Shown piece after piece: positions 26,650 to 35,487 of a stretch of DNA of 64,000 nucleotides. A program made the position numbers and the translations under genes. Every line of letters begins with the position of its first letter. Position 1 is the stretch's first letter. This DNA is from Actinophytocola sp050699935 (lineage in GTDB: Bacteria > Actinomycetota > Actinomycetes > Mycobacteriales > Pseudonocardiaceae), in the NCBI RefSeq assembly GCF_050699935.1, contig NZ_JBOHGB010000017.1:11665-75664 (forward strand), in the 5' to 3' direction. Under the pieces are notes generated by a model, which was not told the origin of the DNA, searched no databases, and saw only the letters and a list, made by a program, of their open reading frames with translations.

Positions 26650-27347
26650 CGGTCCCGCTCCTCGTGACAGGCTCGCGCGGCGGCGAGGTTCCGCTTCAGC
26701 TGGCCGACCACCGCGCGCGGGCTGTTCGACAGGTGCTCGAGGCGCGCGTCCAGGAACGAGGTCGGCGGCTCCGGGACCACGTCGTGGACGATGCCCAACT
26801 GGCGTGCGCGCTCGGCGTCGACCCCTCGGGGTGACCAGATCAGCTCGCTGAGCGCCGGCTCGGAGAATGCTCGGCTCAGGCGGCGGATCCCGGTCACGCC
26901 GTACGCCACGCCGACCCGCAGCGCCGGCAGGGTGAAGTAGCACCCGGGCGCACAGAACCTCAGGTCGCAGGCGGCGAGGATCTCCAGACTCGCGCCGATG
27001 CTGTACCTCCGGACGAACGCCGCGACGGGTACCGGCAGCCGCCGAATCGCCTGGACCGTGGCGTCGATCTCGTGCTCGGCCGTGGCCACCGCCGTCGCGC
27101 CGATGTCGTCGGGCGTCTCCTGGTGCAGCGCGCCGATGTCGTAGCCGGACGAGAACGGACCCTCGCCCGCGCCGGAGATGACGACCAGGCGCACGTCCTG
27201 ATCCGTCTCGGCGGTGCCCAGCGCCGCGCGCAACGACCGCAGCATGAACGGGCTCAGGGCGTTGCGGCGCCGCGGCTGGCAGAGCTCCAGGCGCAGCGTC
27301 GACCCTTCGCGACGGTGGATCACCTCGCCGGCGGTCGCCTCGTTCAT
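26646..27347 (-). CDS. Crotonase-fold enzyme (enoyl-CoA hydratase/isomerase family), atypical
   Basis: The 233-residue protein has the first oxyanion-hole segment FSSGYDIGAL and the overall crotonase fold. The second segment, normally AxGGGxEL, reads RRYSIGASLEI, so the backbone loop that binds the thioester carbonyl is changed. It may be an isomerase, hydrolase or decarboxylase of the superfamily in place of a standard hydratase. Its ATG overlaps the SDR stop (ATGA) and its stop overlaps the MmgE/PrpD GTG. Confidence 0.8.
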   Translation of the reverse strand: MNEATAGEVIHRREGSTLRLELCQPRRRNALSPFMLRSLRAALGTAETDQDVRLVVISGAGEGPFSSGYDIGALHQETPDDIGATAVATAEHEIDATVQAIRRLPVPVAAFVRRYSIGASLEILAACDLRFCAPGCYFTLPALRVGVAYGVTGIRRLSRAFSEPALSELIWSPRGVDAERARQLGIVHDVVPEPPTSFLDARLEHLSNSPRAVVGQLKRNLAAARACHEERDR

Positions 27348-28189
27348 CGGACCGGTGCCTCGGTGAACTCGGGGTGGCGGATCATCGGGAACGCGCCACC
27401 GGTGACATAGAGCGTGTGGCCGGTGACGTAGCTCGCCAGGTCCGACGCGAGGAACGTCACCGCGTTCGCGACCTCCTCCGGTGTGCCGAGGCGATGCATG
27501 GGGATGAGTTCTCGGTAGCGGTCGTTGAACGCCCGCAGCTCGGGGTACCAGGTGCCTTCCTCCCGCCGGTCGGTGTCGATCACGCCGGGCACGACCGCGT
27601 TCACGGTCACGCCGTGCTCCGCGACCTCGAGAGCCAGCGTCTGGGTGAGACCGAGGAGCGCAGTCTTGGCGGTGGTCGCGTGGAATCGGTTCCTGGAGCC
27701 CCACTGCGCGTCGAGCCCGGACAGGTTGACGATCCGTCCCCACCCGGCCTCCGTCATGTGCGGGACGACCGCGCGCGACAGCAGGAACGGCGCACGCAGG
27801 TTCACGGCCTGCACGGCGTCCCACGAGGCCGCGTCCAGCGTCGCGAGCTCCGCCTTCGGCCGGACCGCCGCGTTGTTGACCAGGACGTCGACCGGTCCCA
27901 GGGAGGCCGTCGCGTCGTCCAGGGCGGCCGCGAGCCCGTCCGGATCCGCGAGATCGGCGAGCCTTCCGACGCACGGCACGCCATAGGTGTCACCGAGGAA
28001 CGCGACGGTCTCGTCGAGGGCGGCGCGGTCCCGGTTGCCGAACACCGCCACCGCGGCGCCCATCGACGCGAGCCGGGCGGCGATGCACCGGCCGATGTTG
28101 CGCGTGCCTCCCGTGACGAGTGCGACCCGCCCGGTGAGGTCGAGCAGCGAACTGGCGGTGCGCGGCTCGGCCGGACGCCCGTCGGTCAT
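27344..28189 (-). CDS. Short-chain dehydrogenase/reductase lacking the catalytic Tyr
   Basis: The 281-residue Rossmann protein has the cofactor motif VTGGTRNIGR, NNAA and the C-terminal VTGHTLYVTGGA of classical SDRs. The active site departs from the family: Ser157 is present, but the position 13 residues later is His170 and the Lys comes at 175, where Tyr and Lys at +13/+17 are expected. It might use His, act in a non-redox role, or be inactive. It is coupled by ATGA overlaps to the ABC ATPase gene upstream and the crotonase gene downstream. Confidence 0.8.
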   Translation of the reverse strand: MTDGRPAEPRTASSLLDLTGRVALVTGGTRNIGRCIAARLASMGAAVAVFGNRDRAALDETVAFLGDTYGVPCVGRLADLADPDGLAAALDDATASLGPVDVLVNNAAVRPKAELATLDAASWDAVQAVNLRAPFLLSRAVVPHMTEAGWGRIVNLSGLDAQWGSRNRFHATTAKTALLGLTQTLALEVAEHGVTVNAVVPGVIDTDRREEGTWYPELRAFNDRYRELIPMHRLGTPEEVANAVTFLASDLASYVTGHTLYVTGGAFPMIRHPEFTEAPVR

Positions 28190-29040
28190 TGCGCACCACC
28201 CGCCGAGAACTCCGGTGCGCCGTCGTGGACCTCGGCGGGCCGGGCCGTGGGCGGTGGCGGAGCCAGGGTCGGCACCGCCGCCAGGAGCTTCCTGGTGTAC
28301 TCCTCGCGCGGGTCGGTGTAGATCGACTCCGTGTCGGCCGCTTCCACGACGCGGCCCGAGCTCATCACCGCCACCCGATCGGCGATGTGCCGCACCACCC
28401 TGAGGTCGTGGGACACGAACAGGTAACTGATGTCCCGAGTCTCGGCGATCTTGATCAGCAGGTTGATCACCTGCGCCTGCGTCGACACGTCGAGCGCGGA
28501 GACGGCTTCGTCGGCGATGAGCACCTTCGGCTCGAGTGCGAGCGCGCGTGCGATGGCCACGCGTTGGCGCTGGCCGCCGGAGAGCTGGCGGGGCCTGACG
28601 TGCATCATCCGGTCGGGCAGCGCGACCGAGGCCATGAGGTCGTGCACGGTGGCCAGCCGCTCGGTCCTGGTCTGGTCGGTGTGCAGTTTCAGCGGCTCCT
28701 CGATGAGGCTGCGCACCGTCTTCGTGGGATCCAGCGAGGAGTACGGGTCCTGGAACACCAGCTGGACGATGCGGCTGCGCTCCCGCCGGTCCATTCGGTC
28801 GACCGGCCGGCCGTCGAGGCGGACCTCGCCACTGGTGGGCTTGACCAACCCGACGATGGTCCGGGCCAGTGTGGACTTGCCGGAACCGGACTCGCCCACC
28901 ACGCCGAGGACCTCCCGGGCGCCGAGGGTCAGGGTCACGTTCCGCAGTGCGTGCACGGGTCGCGGTCGACGCTGGCCCAGCCGCCTGGGTGCGACGAACA
29001 CCTTCGACACGTCGTCGATCTCAAGCAGAGGCGTGCTCAA
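28186..29040 (-). CDS. Dpp-type ABC importer ATPase, DppF-like
   Basis: The 284-residue ATPase has Walker A GESGSGKST, the signature LSGGQRQRVAIARAL, Walker B VLIADEAVSALD and an oligopeptide/dipeptide C-terminal motif (REEYTRKLLAAVP). The TTG at 29040 is taken as the start because GGAAGGAG stands six bases before it and because upstream sequence in this frame is non-coding. This start lies 20 bp inside the DppD gene. Confidence 0.85.
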   Translation of the reverse strand: MSTPLLEIDDVSKVFVAPRRLGQRRPRPVHALRNVTLTLGAREVLGVVGESGSGKSTLARTIVGLVKPTSGEVRLDGRPVDRMDRRERSRIVQLVFQDPYSSLDPTKTVRSLIEEPLKLHTDQTRTERLATVHDLMASVALPDRMMHVRPRQLSGGQRQRVAIARALALEPKVLIADEAVSALDVSTQAQVINLLIKIAETRDISYLFVSHDLRVVRHIADRVAVMSSGRVVEAADTESIYTDPREEYTRKLLAAVPTLAPPPPTARPAEVHDGAPEFSAGGAQ

Positions 29041-30064
29041 GCCGAACTCCTTCCAGGCGCAGCTCGTCGTGGCGGACGCAGCGAGTCGAGGTCGGGCCCG
29101 TGGCCAGGAGTCGTTGCAGGGACGGGTCATCGCATCGTCCGGGCACCGCGTAGTCGCACCGGGAGAAGTAGCGGCACCCGGCACTCCAGTCGTCGGGACC
29201 GGGCACCTCGCCCGGAATCGGACGCAGCGTGCTGTCCGGAAGCATGCTCGGGATCGAACGGAAGAGCGCCTCAACGTAGGGGTGCTCCGGCCGGTGGAAC
29301 ACGTCCCCGACCGGGCCGGACTGGGCGGTCTGGCCCGCGTACATCACGGTGACGCCGGTGCAGAACTCCGAAACCAGCGACAGGTCGTGGGTGACGAACA
29401 GGACACCCATGCCGTGCATGTCCTGGAGCTCGCGGAGAAGCTGCAGGATCTCGGACTGGACGGTGACGTCCAGCGCCGTCGTCGGTTCGTCCGCGATCAG
29501 CAGCCGGGGCCGGCAGGCGAGCGCGCTCGCGATCATGACCCGCTGCCGCATGCCCCCGCTCAACACGTGCGGGTAGTCGTTGGCTCGCCGGGCGGCCGAG
29601 GGGATTCGCACGGAGTCCAGGAGCTCGACCGCCTCGGCCCAGGCCGCCTTCCGGGACAGCCGCCGGTGCCGGCGAATGCCCTCGGCGATCTGCTCGCCCA
29701 CCGTGTAGGAGGGGTTCAGGCTCGTCATCGGCTCCTGGAAGATCATGGCGATCTCCCGCCCCCGGAGCCGGCGAACCTCGCGGGGGGCGGCGCCGACGTA
29801 CTCCACGCCGTCGAAGACGATCGAGCCTCCGGTCACCTTGGCCGGCACCCTGGTGAGCAGCCCGAGAAGGGCGAGCGCGGTCATCGTCTTGCCCGAGCCG
29901 GACTCGCCGACCAGGCCCATCCGTTCTCCCTCGCGGATGTCGAACGTGACGCCGTCGACGAGTCGGGTCTTGGTGCCGGCCAACTGCACGACGAGCTCAC
30001 GAACGCTCAGGAGCGGACCGGCGGGCGGGGTGGCCGCGCCGGGCGACTCGTCGGTCTCGGTCAT
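29021..30064 (-). CDS. Dpp-type ABC importer ATPase, DppD-like
   Basis: The 347-residue ATPase shows Walker A GESGSGKTM, signature LSGGMRQRVMIASAL and Walker B LLIADEPTTALD. The C-terminal CRYFSRC...PGRC region gives the four cysteines typical of DppD/OppD-class ATPases, which may carry an Fe-S cluster. It partners DppF to power the importer. AGGAGG precedes the ATG. Confidence 0.9.
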   Translation of the reverse strand: MTETDESPGAATPPAGPLLSVRELVVQLAGTKTRLVDGVTFDIREGERMGLVGESGSGKTMTALALLGLLTRVPAKVTGGSIVFDGVEYVGAAPREVRRLRGREIAMIFQEPMTSLNPSYTVGEQIAEGIRRHRRLSRKAAWAEAVELLDSVRIPSAARRANDYPHVLSGGMRQRVMIASALACRPRLLIADEPTTALDVTVQSEILQLLRELQDMHGMGVLFVTHDLSLVSEFCTGVTVMYAGQTAQSGPVGDVFHRPEHPYVEALFRSIPSMLPDSTLRPIPGEVPGPDDWSAGCRYFSRCDYAVPGRCDDPSLQRLLATGPTSTRCVRHDELRLEGVRLEHASA

Positions 30065-30074
30065 CCCTCGCCTC

Positions 30075-30965
30075 CTATCGGATCTCACGCGAGCCGCCGG
30101 TGGTGTCCCGCAGCCAGTCGCCGAGGATGTTGAAGGCCAGCACGATCACCACGATCAGCACGCCCGGCAGCAGCAGGTACAGGTTCGCCGAGTCGTGCAG
30201 GTACGAGGTGGCGCGCCTGAGCATGAGTCCCCAGCTGGCGTCCGGCGGCTGCACGCCCAGACCGACGAAGCTCAGGCTGGCTTCGGCCACCAGCGCGAAA
30301 CCCGACATGAGCGACGCCTGGACGATCACCGGGGAGCTGATGTTGGGGAGGATGTTGACGAAGATGATGCGCCGGGTCGACGCGCCGATGACCTGCTGCC
30401 CCTCGATGAACACCTCTTCGCGCACCGACAACGTCGCGGCCCGCACGACGCGGAACATGCGAGGCGCGAAGACCACGCCGATGCCGATCATGGCGTTCGT
30501 CATCGACGTGCCGAGCGCCGCGATGACGGCGATGGCCACCACGAGCGACGGGACGCTCATGAGCGCGTCGGCCACACGGCTGAGGATCGCGTCGACCCAA
30601 CCCCGGAAGTAGCCACCCAGCATTCCGAGCGGGACCCCGACCACCAAGGCGATGCCGACCGCGATGACGGGTGCGCTCAACGTCGTCCGGCTGGCGATGA
30701 GCGTCCGGCTGAACAGGTCGCGTCCGAGCTCGTCGGTGCCGAAGGGATGCGCGTTCGACGGGCCGGCCAGGCGCTGGTCCGACGTGACGTCCGGGTCGGT
30801 GCCGACCAGCCATGGCGCCACGATCGCCACGACCGCCATGAGGACCAGAACCAGAACCGACACGGCGGCGAGCGGTTCGCGCAACACCGCGCGAACCCAG
30901 CGACGGCGTGGACGGCGTGGACGGGGTGACGTCGTGGCCGGACGAGGGGACTCCGCGATACTCAT
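30075..30965 (-). CDS. Dpp-type ABC importer permease, DppC-like
   Basis: The 296-residue permease has a basic cytoplasmic N-terminus (Pro/Arg-rich, 8-25) and about six spans. The inner-membrane component motif region reads EGQQVIGASTRRIIFVNILPN, here cited only in part as IGASTRRIIFVNILPN. FGTDELGRDLFSR before the second span is typical of DppC. Its ATG overlaps the DppB stop (ATGA). Confidence 0.88.
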   Translation of the reverse strand: MSIAESPRPATTSPRPRRPRRRWVRAVLREPLAAVSVLVLVLMAVVAIVAPWLVGTDPDVTSDQRLAGPSNAHPFGTDELGRDLFSRTLIASRTTLSAPVIAVGIALVVGVPLGMLGGYFRGWVDAILSRVADALMSVPSLVVAIAVIAALGTSMTNAMIGIGVVFAPRMFRVVRAATLSVREEVFIEGQQVIGASTRRIIFVNILPNISSPVIVQASLMSGFALVAEASLSFVGLGVQPPDASWGLMLRRATSYLHDSANLYLLLPGVLIVVIVLAFNILGDWLRDTTGGSREIR

Positions 30966-31918
30966 GATGTTCCTCCCGCCGCCCGGACGCGGGGGTCGAG
31001 CCAGCCGTACCACATGTCCACCGCCAGGTTGACCAGGACGACGACCAGCGTCGTGAACAGGACGGTGCCCTGCACGACCGGCATGTCGCGCTGGAACACG
31101 GAATGGATGAGCAGGGTCCCGACGCCCGGCATGTTGAACACCGTCTCGACGATCACCGCGGATCCGATGATGTGGCTCAGCTGCAACCCGAAGACGGTCA
31201 CGACGGGCATCGAGGCGTTGCGTGCGATGTGTTTGACCGCGACAGTGACCGGCCGCAGGCCCTTCGCCTCGGCACTGCGGACATACTCCCGGGCGGACAC
31301 GTCGACGACACCCGACCGCATCTGGCGGGCGATCTCCGCCATCGGCGGCAGCGAGAGGGTGAACGCCGGGAGCACCAGGTGCATGAACCACTGCCACGGA
31401 TCCTCCGTGAACGACGTGTATCCGCCGACCGGGAAGATGCTGCCGTCGCCGGTGAGCAACGCGAGCAGCACCAGGCCGAGGAAGAAGCTCGGCACCGCCA
31501 CGCCGCTGACCGCGAAGATGGTCAACGCCCTGTCGAGGGCACGGTCCTTGCGCATACCGGCCAGCAGGCCCAGCGGCACGCCGATGGCGACCGCGATGAG
31601 CATCGCCAGCACCACCAGGGACAACGTGACCGGCAGGCGTTGCACGATCAGCTCGCTCACCGGCAGCCGGTTGTAGAGCGACTGTCCAAGATGGCCACTG
31701 AAGGAGTCGGCGACCCACGTGGAGAACTGCTCGATCAGCGGCCGGTCCAGGCCGAGCCGTTCGCGAACACTCGCGAGCTGTTCCGCGCTCGCGCCCGGCC
31801 CGGCTATCACCCGGGCCGGGTCCCCGGGCGTCATGTGCAGCAACCCGAACGTCAACGCCGACACGATCACCAGCGTGGGCACGGCCAACAACAGCCGACG
31901 AAGGATCATCCGTGCCAT
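30962..31918 (-). CDS. Dpp-type ABC importer permease, DppB-like
   Basis: The 318-residue permease starts MARMILRRLLLAVPTLVIVS and has the DppB N-terminal pattern (GDPARVIAGPGASAEQLASVRERLGLDRP in parts) before six spans. The EAA-like loop reads SAEAKGLRPVTVAVKHIARN. It follows the binding-protein gene with a 105-bp gap holding a hairpin, and overlaps the DppC gene. Confidence 0.88.
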   Translation of the reverse strand: MARMILRRLLLAVPTLVIVSALTFGLLHMTPGDPARVIAGPGASAEQLASVRERLGLDRPLIEQFSTWVADSFSGHLGQSLYNRLPVSELIVQRLPVTLSLVVLAMLIAVAIGVPLGLLAGMRKDRALDRALTIFAVSGVAVPSFFLGLVLLALLTGDGSIFPVGGYTSFTEDPWQWFMHLVLPAFTLSLPPMAEIARQMRSGVVDVSAREYVRSAEAKGLRPVTVAVKHIARNASMPVVTVFGLQLSHIIGSAVIVETVFNMPGVGTLLIHSVFQRDMPVVQGTVLFTTLVVVLVNLAVDMWYGWLDPRVRAAGGTS

Positions 31919-31946
31919 TCGTCCCTCTTCCGCGTAGCCGGACGCT

Positions 31947-31978
31947 CGGGGAATCGTTGTATGGAACGGGATTCCCCG
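31947..31978 (-). terminator. Hairpin between binding-protein and permease genes
   Basis: CGGGGAATC and GATTCCCCG form a perfect 9-bp stem with a 14-base loop. A further GGGAATCCC lies at about 31994-32002. It is placed where a partial terminator or RNA-stabilising stem is usual, keeping the binding protein in excess over the membrane components. Confidence 0.6.
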
Positions 31979-32023
31979 CCCGACCGCTGCGCGTCGGACA
32001 GGGAATCCCGGCCGTCTCCGGTA

Positions 32024-33625
32024 TCAGGCCCCCGTCGCGAGCCCGACGGAGCGCCAGTCCGGTTGCCCGTGCGGGAATACCTGGATGTTGCGGACCTCCT
32101 CCCGGACGCCCTGCAGGAAGTACCGCGTGCACAGCACCAGCGGGGCAGCCGCGTCATCCGCGATCGCCTGCGTGATCTGTTCGAACATCGGCGCCCGCTC
32201 GGCCATCGAGCTCGGTTGCTGGCTCTGGCGCACCAACTCGGTCAGACCGGAGGGCTCCTGCCCGCTCGGGTTCGAGGCACCCTTCGCGGTGAACCACGAC
32301 GCGAACACGGTGCTCGGGTCGAAGTCCGCGAGGAAGCCGCCCAGGTAGGAGTCGGACTCGCCCCGGTCCCACCGCTCGACGAGCGCGGGAACCTCGACGA
32401 TGTTGAGATCCAGGGTGATTCCCGCCGCCTTGAGGTCGGCCTGGACCGCCTCGGCGAGGATGGTCACCGAGGGGATGTTCGGCACGTCCATCTGGAACCG
32501 GAATCCCGTCTCGCCCGCATCCGCCAGGCTCTTCTTCGCCGCGTCCACGTCGTACTGGAGCGCCTCGTCGTCGAGGTTCTCGTTGTAGGCGGGGTGCCCT
32601 TCCTGGAAGAGCTGCGTGGAGGGGACGCACTGTCCCTGGAGGAGGCCGTTGGCGATGCCGTCCCGGTTGATCGCCTGGTTGATGGCGCGCCGGACCTCGA
32701 CCTTGTCGAGTCCCGGGTGGCTGCGGTTGATGGCCATGAAGTACGACCGCGGCGCCGACTCCTTGAGGACGGTCACCCCGGGGAATCCCTCGACCCGGTC
32801 GACCGCCTCCTCGCGCAGGTGCGCGATGTGCACGTCGCCGCTCTGCAGGGCGCGGTACCTGGCTTCGTCGTCGGCGATCATCCGCAGCTCGAGCCCGGCG
32901 GCGTGCTGGGTCTGCGGGTTCCAGTAGTCCTCGAAGCGCTCGTAGACGAGTCGGTCGCCGGGTCGGTTCTCCACGAGCACGTAGGGGCCGGCGCCGACGG
33001 ACTTGCGTTCCAGCGCGCCCGAGTCGTCGCCGATCGCCTTCGGCGAGATGATGATGCCCGGTCGGTCGGACAGTGTCGTGAGCACGGAGCCGAGCCCGCC
33101 ACTCACCTTGACGGTGACCTCCATGTCACCGGTGACCTCCACCGACGTGATCGACGCGAGGGAGGACGCGAGGGTGCTCTTCGCGCTTCGCGTGTTGTCG
33201 AGGTTCGCCTTCACCGCGCCGGCGTTGAGCGCCGCGCCGTCGTGGAACGTGACACCGTCGCGGATGGTCATGACCAGCGTCTCGTCGTCCGGGGTCTCCC
33301 ACGACTTCGCGAGCATCGGCTGGATCTCGCCCTTGGTGTCGGTGTAGGTGAGCCGGTCGTACGCCGCGAAGAGGAAGGGGATGTCGAGCGCGTCCGAGCT
33401 TCGGTACGGAACGAGAGTGCTCGGGAGCGTGCTGTAGGCCCATGACGCCACCGCGTTCGAGTCACACCCGCCTTCGCCGCACTCGTCCGTGATCTGTGCC
33501 GCGCCGCCTGTCTGCTCACCGGTGCCGGATCCGGAGCCGCCGCCACACCCAGCCAGCGCGATACTCGCCGCGGCCGCGAGGACGGTGATACGCAGCGGGG
33601 TTCTCGCGTGAAACCTTCTCATCAT
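32024..33625 (-). CDS. ABC importer substrate-binding lipoprotein (family 5)
   Basis: The 533-residue precursor has a signal peptide with lipobox LAGC (Cys at about 27), then a family 5 extracellular solute-binding domain (PMLAKSWETPDDETLVMTIRDGVTFHDG in parts, GAGPYVL, YFMAINRS, RRAINQAI). Family 5 proteins bind peptides, nickel, opines and other organic acids. The neighbouring catabolic genes suggest the ligand is the island's substrate. It opens a likely eight-gene operon (33625 down to 25291). Operator site 2 is 34 bp upstream. Confidence 0.9.
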   Translation of the reverse strand: MMRRFHARTPLRITVLAAAASIALAGCGGGSGSGTGEQTGGAAQITDECGEGGCDSNAVASWAYSTLPSTLVPYRSSDALDIPFLFAAYDRLTYTDTKGEIQPMLAKSWETPDDETLVMTIRDGVTFHDGAALNAGAVKANLDNTRSAKSTLASSLASITSVEVTGDMEVTVKVSGGLGSVLTTLSDRPGIIISPKAIGDDSGALERKSVGAGPYVLVENRPGDRLVYERFEDYWNPQTQHAAGLELRMIADDEARYRALQSGDVHIAHLREEAVDRVEGFPGVTVLKESAPRSYFMAINRSHPGLDKVEVRRAINQAINRDGIANGLLQGQCVPSTQLFQEGHPAYNENLDDEALQYDVDAAKKSLADAGETGFRFQMDVPNIPSVTILAEAVQADLKAAGITLDLNIVEVPALVERWDRGESDSYLGGFLADFDPSTVFASWFTAKGASNPSGQEPSGLTELVRQSQQPSSMAERAPMFEQITQAIADDAAAPLVLCTRYFLQGVREEVRNIQVFPHGQPDWRSVGLATGA

Positions 33626-33658
33626 TTGGGCCTTTCACCATCCCCAGTGGACGGGACG

Positions 33659-33674
33659 TTGACATCAACGTCAA
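33659..33674. promoter_or_regulatory. Operator site 2 of the TetR-type regulon
   Basis: TTGACATCAACGTCAA is an almost perfect palindrome and fits the regulon consensus at all sixteen positions. It lies between the binding-protein start and the ThDP gene 3' end. A wider inverted repeat, GGATGTC...GACATCC (33694-33719), lies just upstream of it. Confidence 0.8.
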
Positions 33675-33764
33675 CAGTGGGGGAGCCCCTGGTGGATGTC
33701 AAGGCTCGATTCGACATCCGCCTGTTTCCGGTCGTTTACATGTCCTTGCGTGACGCGAGCGGCA

Positions 33765-35405
33765 CTACACGTGTCGCCCGTTCACGAGCGGGTCGATCAC
33801 GGCGCGGGCGATGAACAGGCCTGACGTCGGCGGCGAGAAGGCCTCGAGGTCGCCCTCGTCGCGGAGTTCGCAGCCGTCGCCTCCGTAGGCGCGCGCCAGG
33901 GCGACGAGATCGGGGGTGTCCTGGCGAGCGATGTCATGCGGCAGGCCGTACGCGTCCAGGAATGCGAGCTCGGACCCGTGTTGGCCGTCATCGAGCACGA
34001 CGATCAGGAGGTACGCGCGGTTCAGCCGCACGGCATCCAGTTCCTGCGCCGTCATCAGGAAACCGGCGTCGCCGCAGAAGAGCGTCACCAACCGGTCGGG
34101 GTGCGCCGCGGCCGCGCCCAGTGCCGCGCCGAGGCCGAGCCCGATCGAACCGTGCCCCCGACTGGAGATCCAACTCCGGCCGTCGCGCGCGTCCACGATG
34201 GCGGAGAGCAGGGCTCCCGAACGGCCCCCGTCGGCCACGACGATCCGGTCTTCGGGAAGGACGTCGTCCATCGTGGCGAGAACGGCGCGCGGGTCGAGAC
34301 CGCGTGCCGGATCATGTCCAAGGTCGACAGTCAGGAGCCGGCGGCGGATGTCGACTCGCCTCGGAAGACCGGTCACCGGCGGGGGCGGTCCGAGTCCTCG
34401 ACCTCGCCACTCGGCGATGAGCCGGCGGAGTGTCACCGCGGCGTCACCCAGCAGGCCCAACTCCGGTGCGGAGGCGACGAAGCGCTGGTCCTCGTCGATC
34501 TCGCATTGCACGATCGTGGCCTTGGGGAAGATCGATCCGTTGCCCGTGGTGAACTCGTTCATCGACGCGCCGACGGACAGGACCGCGTCGGTGTGGTGAA
34601 GCTGCTCGAGCACCTCGGCCGGTGACGAGTGGCCGCAGGCTCCGAGATCGTTCGGCTCGCCCGCGAAGAAGCGATGAACGTTCAGGGTCGTGGCCAGCCG
34701 GGCGCCGCAGAGCCGGCTCAGCTCGACCAGCTCGTTCCGGCATCCGGCCAGGGACGCACCCTGGCCGGCCAGCACGAGCGGGCGCCGGGCGGCCGCGAGC
34801 ACGTCGACCGCGGCCGCGACCGCGGCGGGTTCTGGAGCCGGGAGGTCGGGAAGTGGTGTGCGGCGCCCGTCGGGCAATGGTGTCTCCGAGCCCAGGATGT
34901 CGTCGGGGATGCTCAGTACCTGTGGCGTTCCGTCGCGGCTGACCGCGTCCAGCGCCCGCTCGAATTCGGGTGCCAGCTCGGCCGCCGAGCCGACCAGGTG
35001 GTACCCGGCGCCCAGCGCCTCGGCGATCCGGCGTTGCTCGACGTTCTGCAGCCCGAAGTGCTGTTGGCTCGGCGACTCGCCGACCATGAGGAGGACGGCG
35101 GCGTGCTGGTGTACGGCGGCGGCCAGGGCATTGACGGCGTTGGCGAAGCCCGGTCCGAGGGTCACGGAGGCGACGCCCACGCGTCCCGAGGCTCGCGCGT
35201 AGCCCGCCGCGGCCGCCACCGCGGTCCCCTCGTGCCGGGTACGACGGAACTCGATTAGTCCTTTTTGGACACCGTAGCCCAGCCACGCGACGTTCGAACT
35301 GCCGGTCAGTCCGAAGACGACCGGCAGGCCGGCACGGTGGAGCAGTTCGGGCAGTGCCCGGTAGACGATCATCGGCCGGCCCTCCGGAACGAACCAGGAC
35401 GACAT
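33765..35405 (-). CDS. Thiamine diphosphate-dependent enzyme (acetolactate synthase/decarboxylase/lyase superfamily)
   Basis: The 546-residue protein has the three-domain plan of pyruvate oxidase/acetolactate synthase-type enzymes. The cofactor-activating Glu lies in RRTRHEGTAVAAAAGYARASG near residue 40. The C-terminal ThDP motif runs GDAGFLMTAQELDAV and ends LDDG where NN is usual. Members decarboxylate 2-keto acids or cleave 2-hydroxyacyl-CoA. Which applies here is not clear. It is divergent from CoA-transferase 2, with operator site 3 between them. Confidence 0.82.
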   Translation of the reverse strand: MSSWFVPEGRPMIVYRALPELLHRAGLPVVFGLTGSSNVAWLGYGVQKGLIEFRRTRHEGTAVAAAAGYARASGRVGVASVTLGPGFANAVNALAAAVHQHAAVLLMVGESPSQQHFGLQNVEQRRIAEALGAGYHLVGSAAELAPEFERALDAVSRDGTPQVLSIPDDILGSETPLPDGRRTPLPDLPAPEPAAVAAAVDVLAAARRPLVLAGQGASLAGCRNELVELSRLCGARLATTLNVHRFFAGEPNDLGACGHSSPAEVLEQLHHTDAVLSVGASMNEFTTGNGSIFPKATIVQCEIDEDQRFVASAPELGLLGDAAVTLRRLIAEWRGRGLGPPPPVTGLPRRVDIRRRLLTVDLGHDPARGLDPRAVLATMDDVLPEDRIVVADGGRSGALLSAIVDARDGRSWISSRGHGSIGLGLGAALGAAAAHPDRLVTLFCGDAGFLMTAQELDAVRLNRAYLLIVVLDDGQHGSELAFLDAYGLPHDIARQDTPDLVALARAYGGDGCELRDEGDLEAFSPPTSGLFIARAVIDPLVNGRHV

Positions 35406-35423
35406 GATCGCAGATATATGAGA

Positions 35424-35439
35424 TCGACGTCTATGTCAT
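35424..35439. promoter_or_regulatory. Operator site 3 of the TetR-type regulon
   Basis: TCGACGTCTATGTCAT matches 13 of 16 positions of TTGACGTCGATGTCAA. It is inside a larger near-palindrome with perfect TATATGA/TCATATA arms (35415-35442). It sits in the 82-bp divergent promoter region between the ThDP enzyme and CoA-transferase 2, so one bound protein could control both. Confidence 0.65.
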
Positions 35440-35487
35440 ATACGCTCGTGGCCACAGTTTGGGAAGCGGAGGCTGGGGAGGCACCGC

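Noticed and set aside
33694..33719. GGATGTC...GACATCC inverted repeat as an eighth operator
   Set aside because: The half-sites are in the reverse arrangement and 12 bp apart, unlike the other seven sites; it may be a stem-loop after the ThDP gene.
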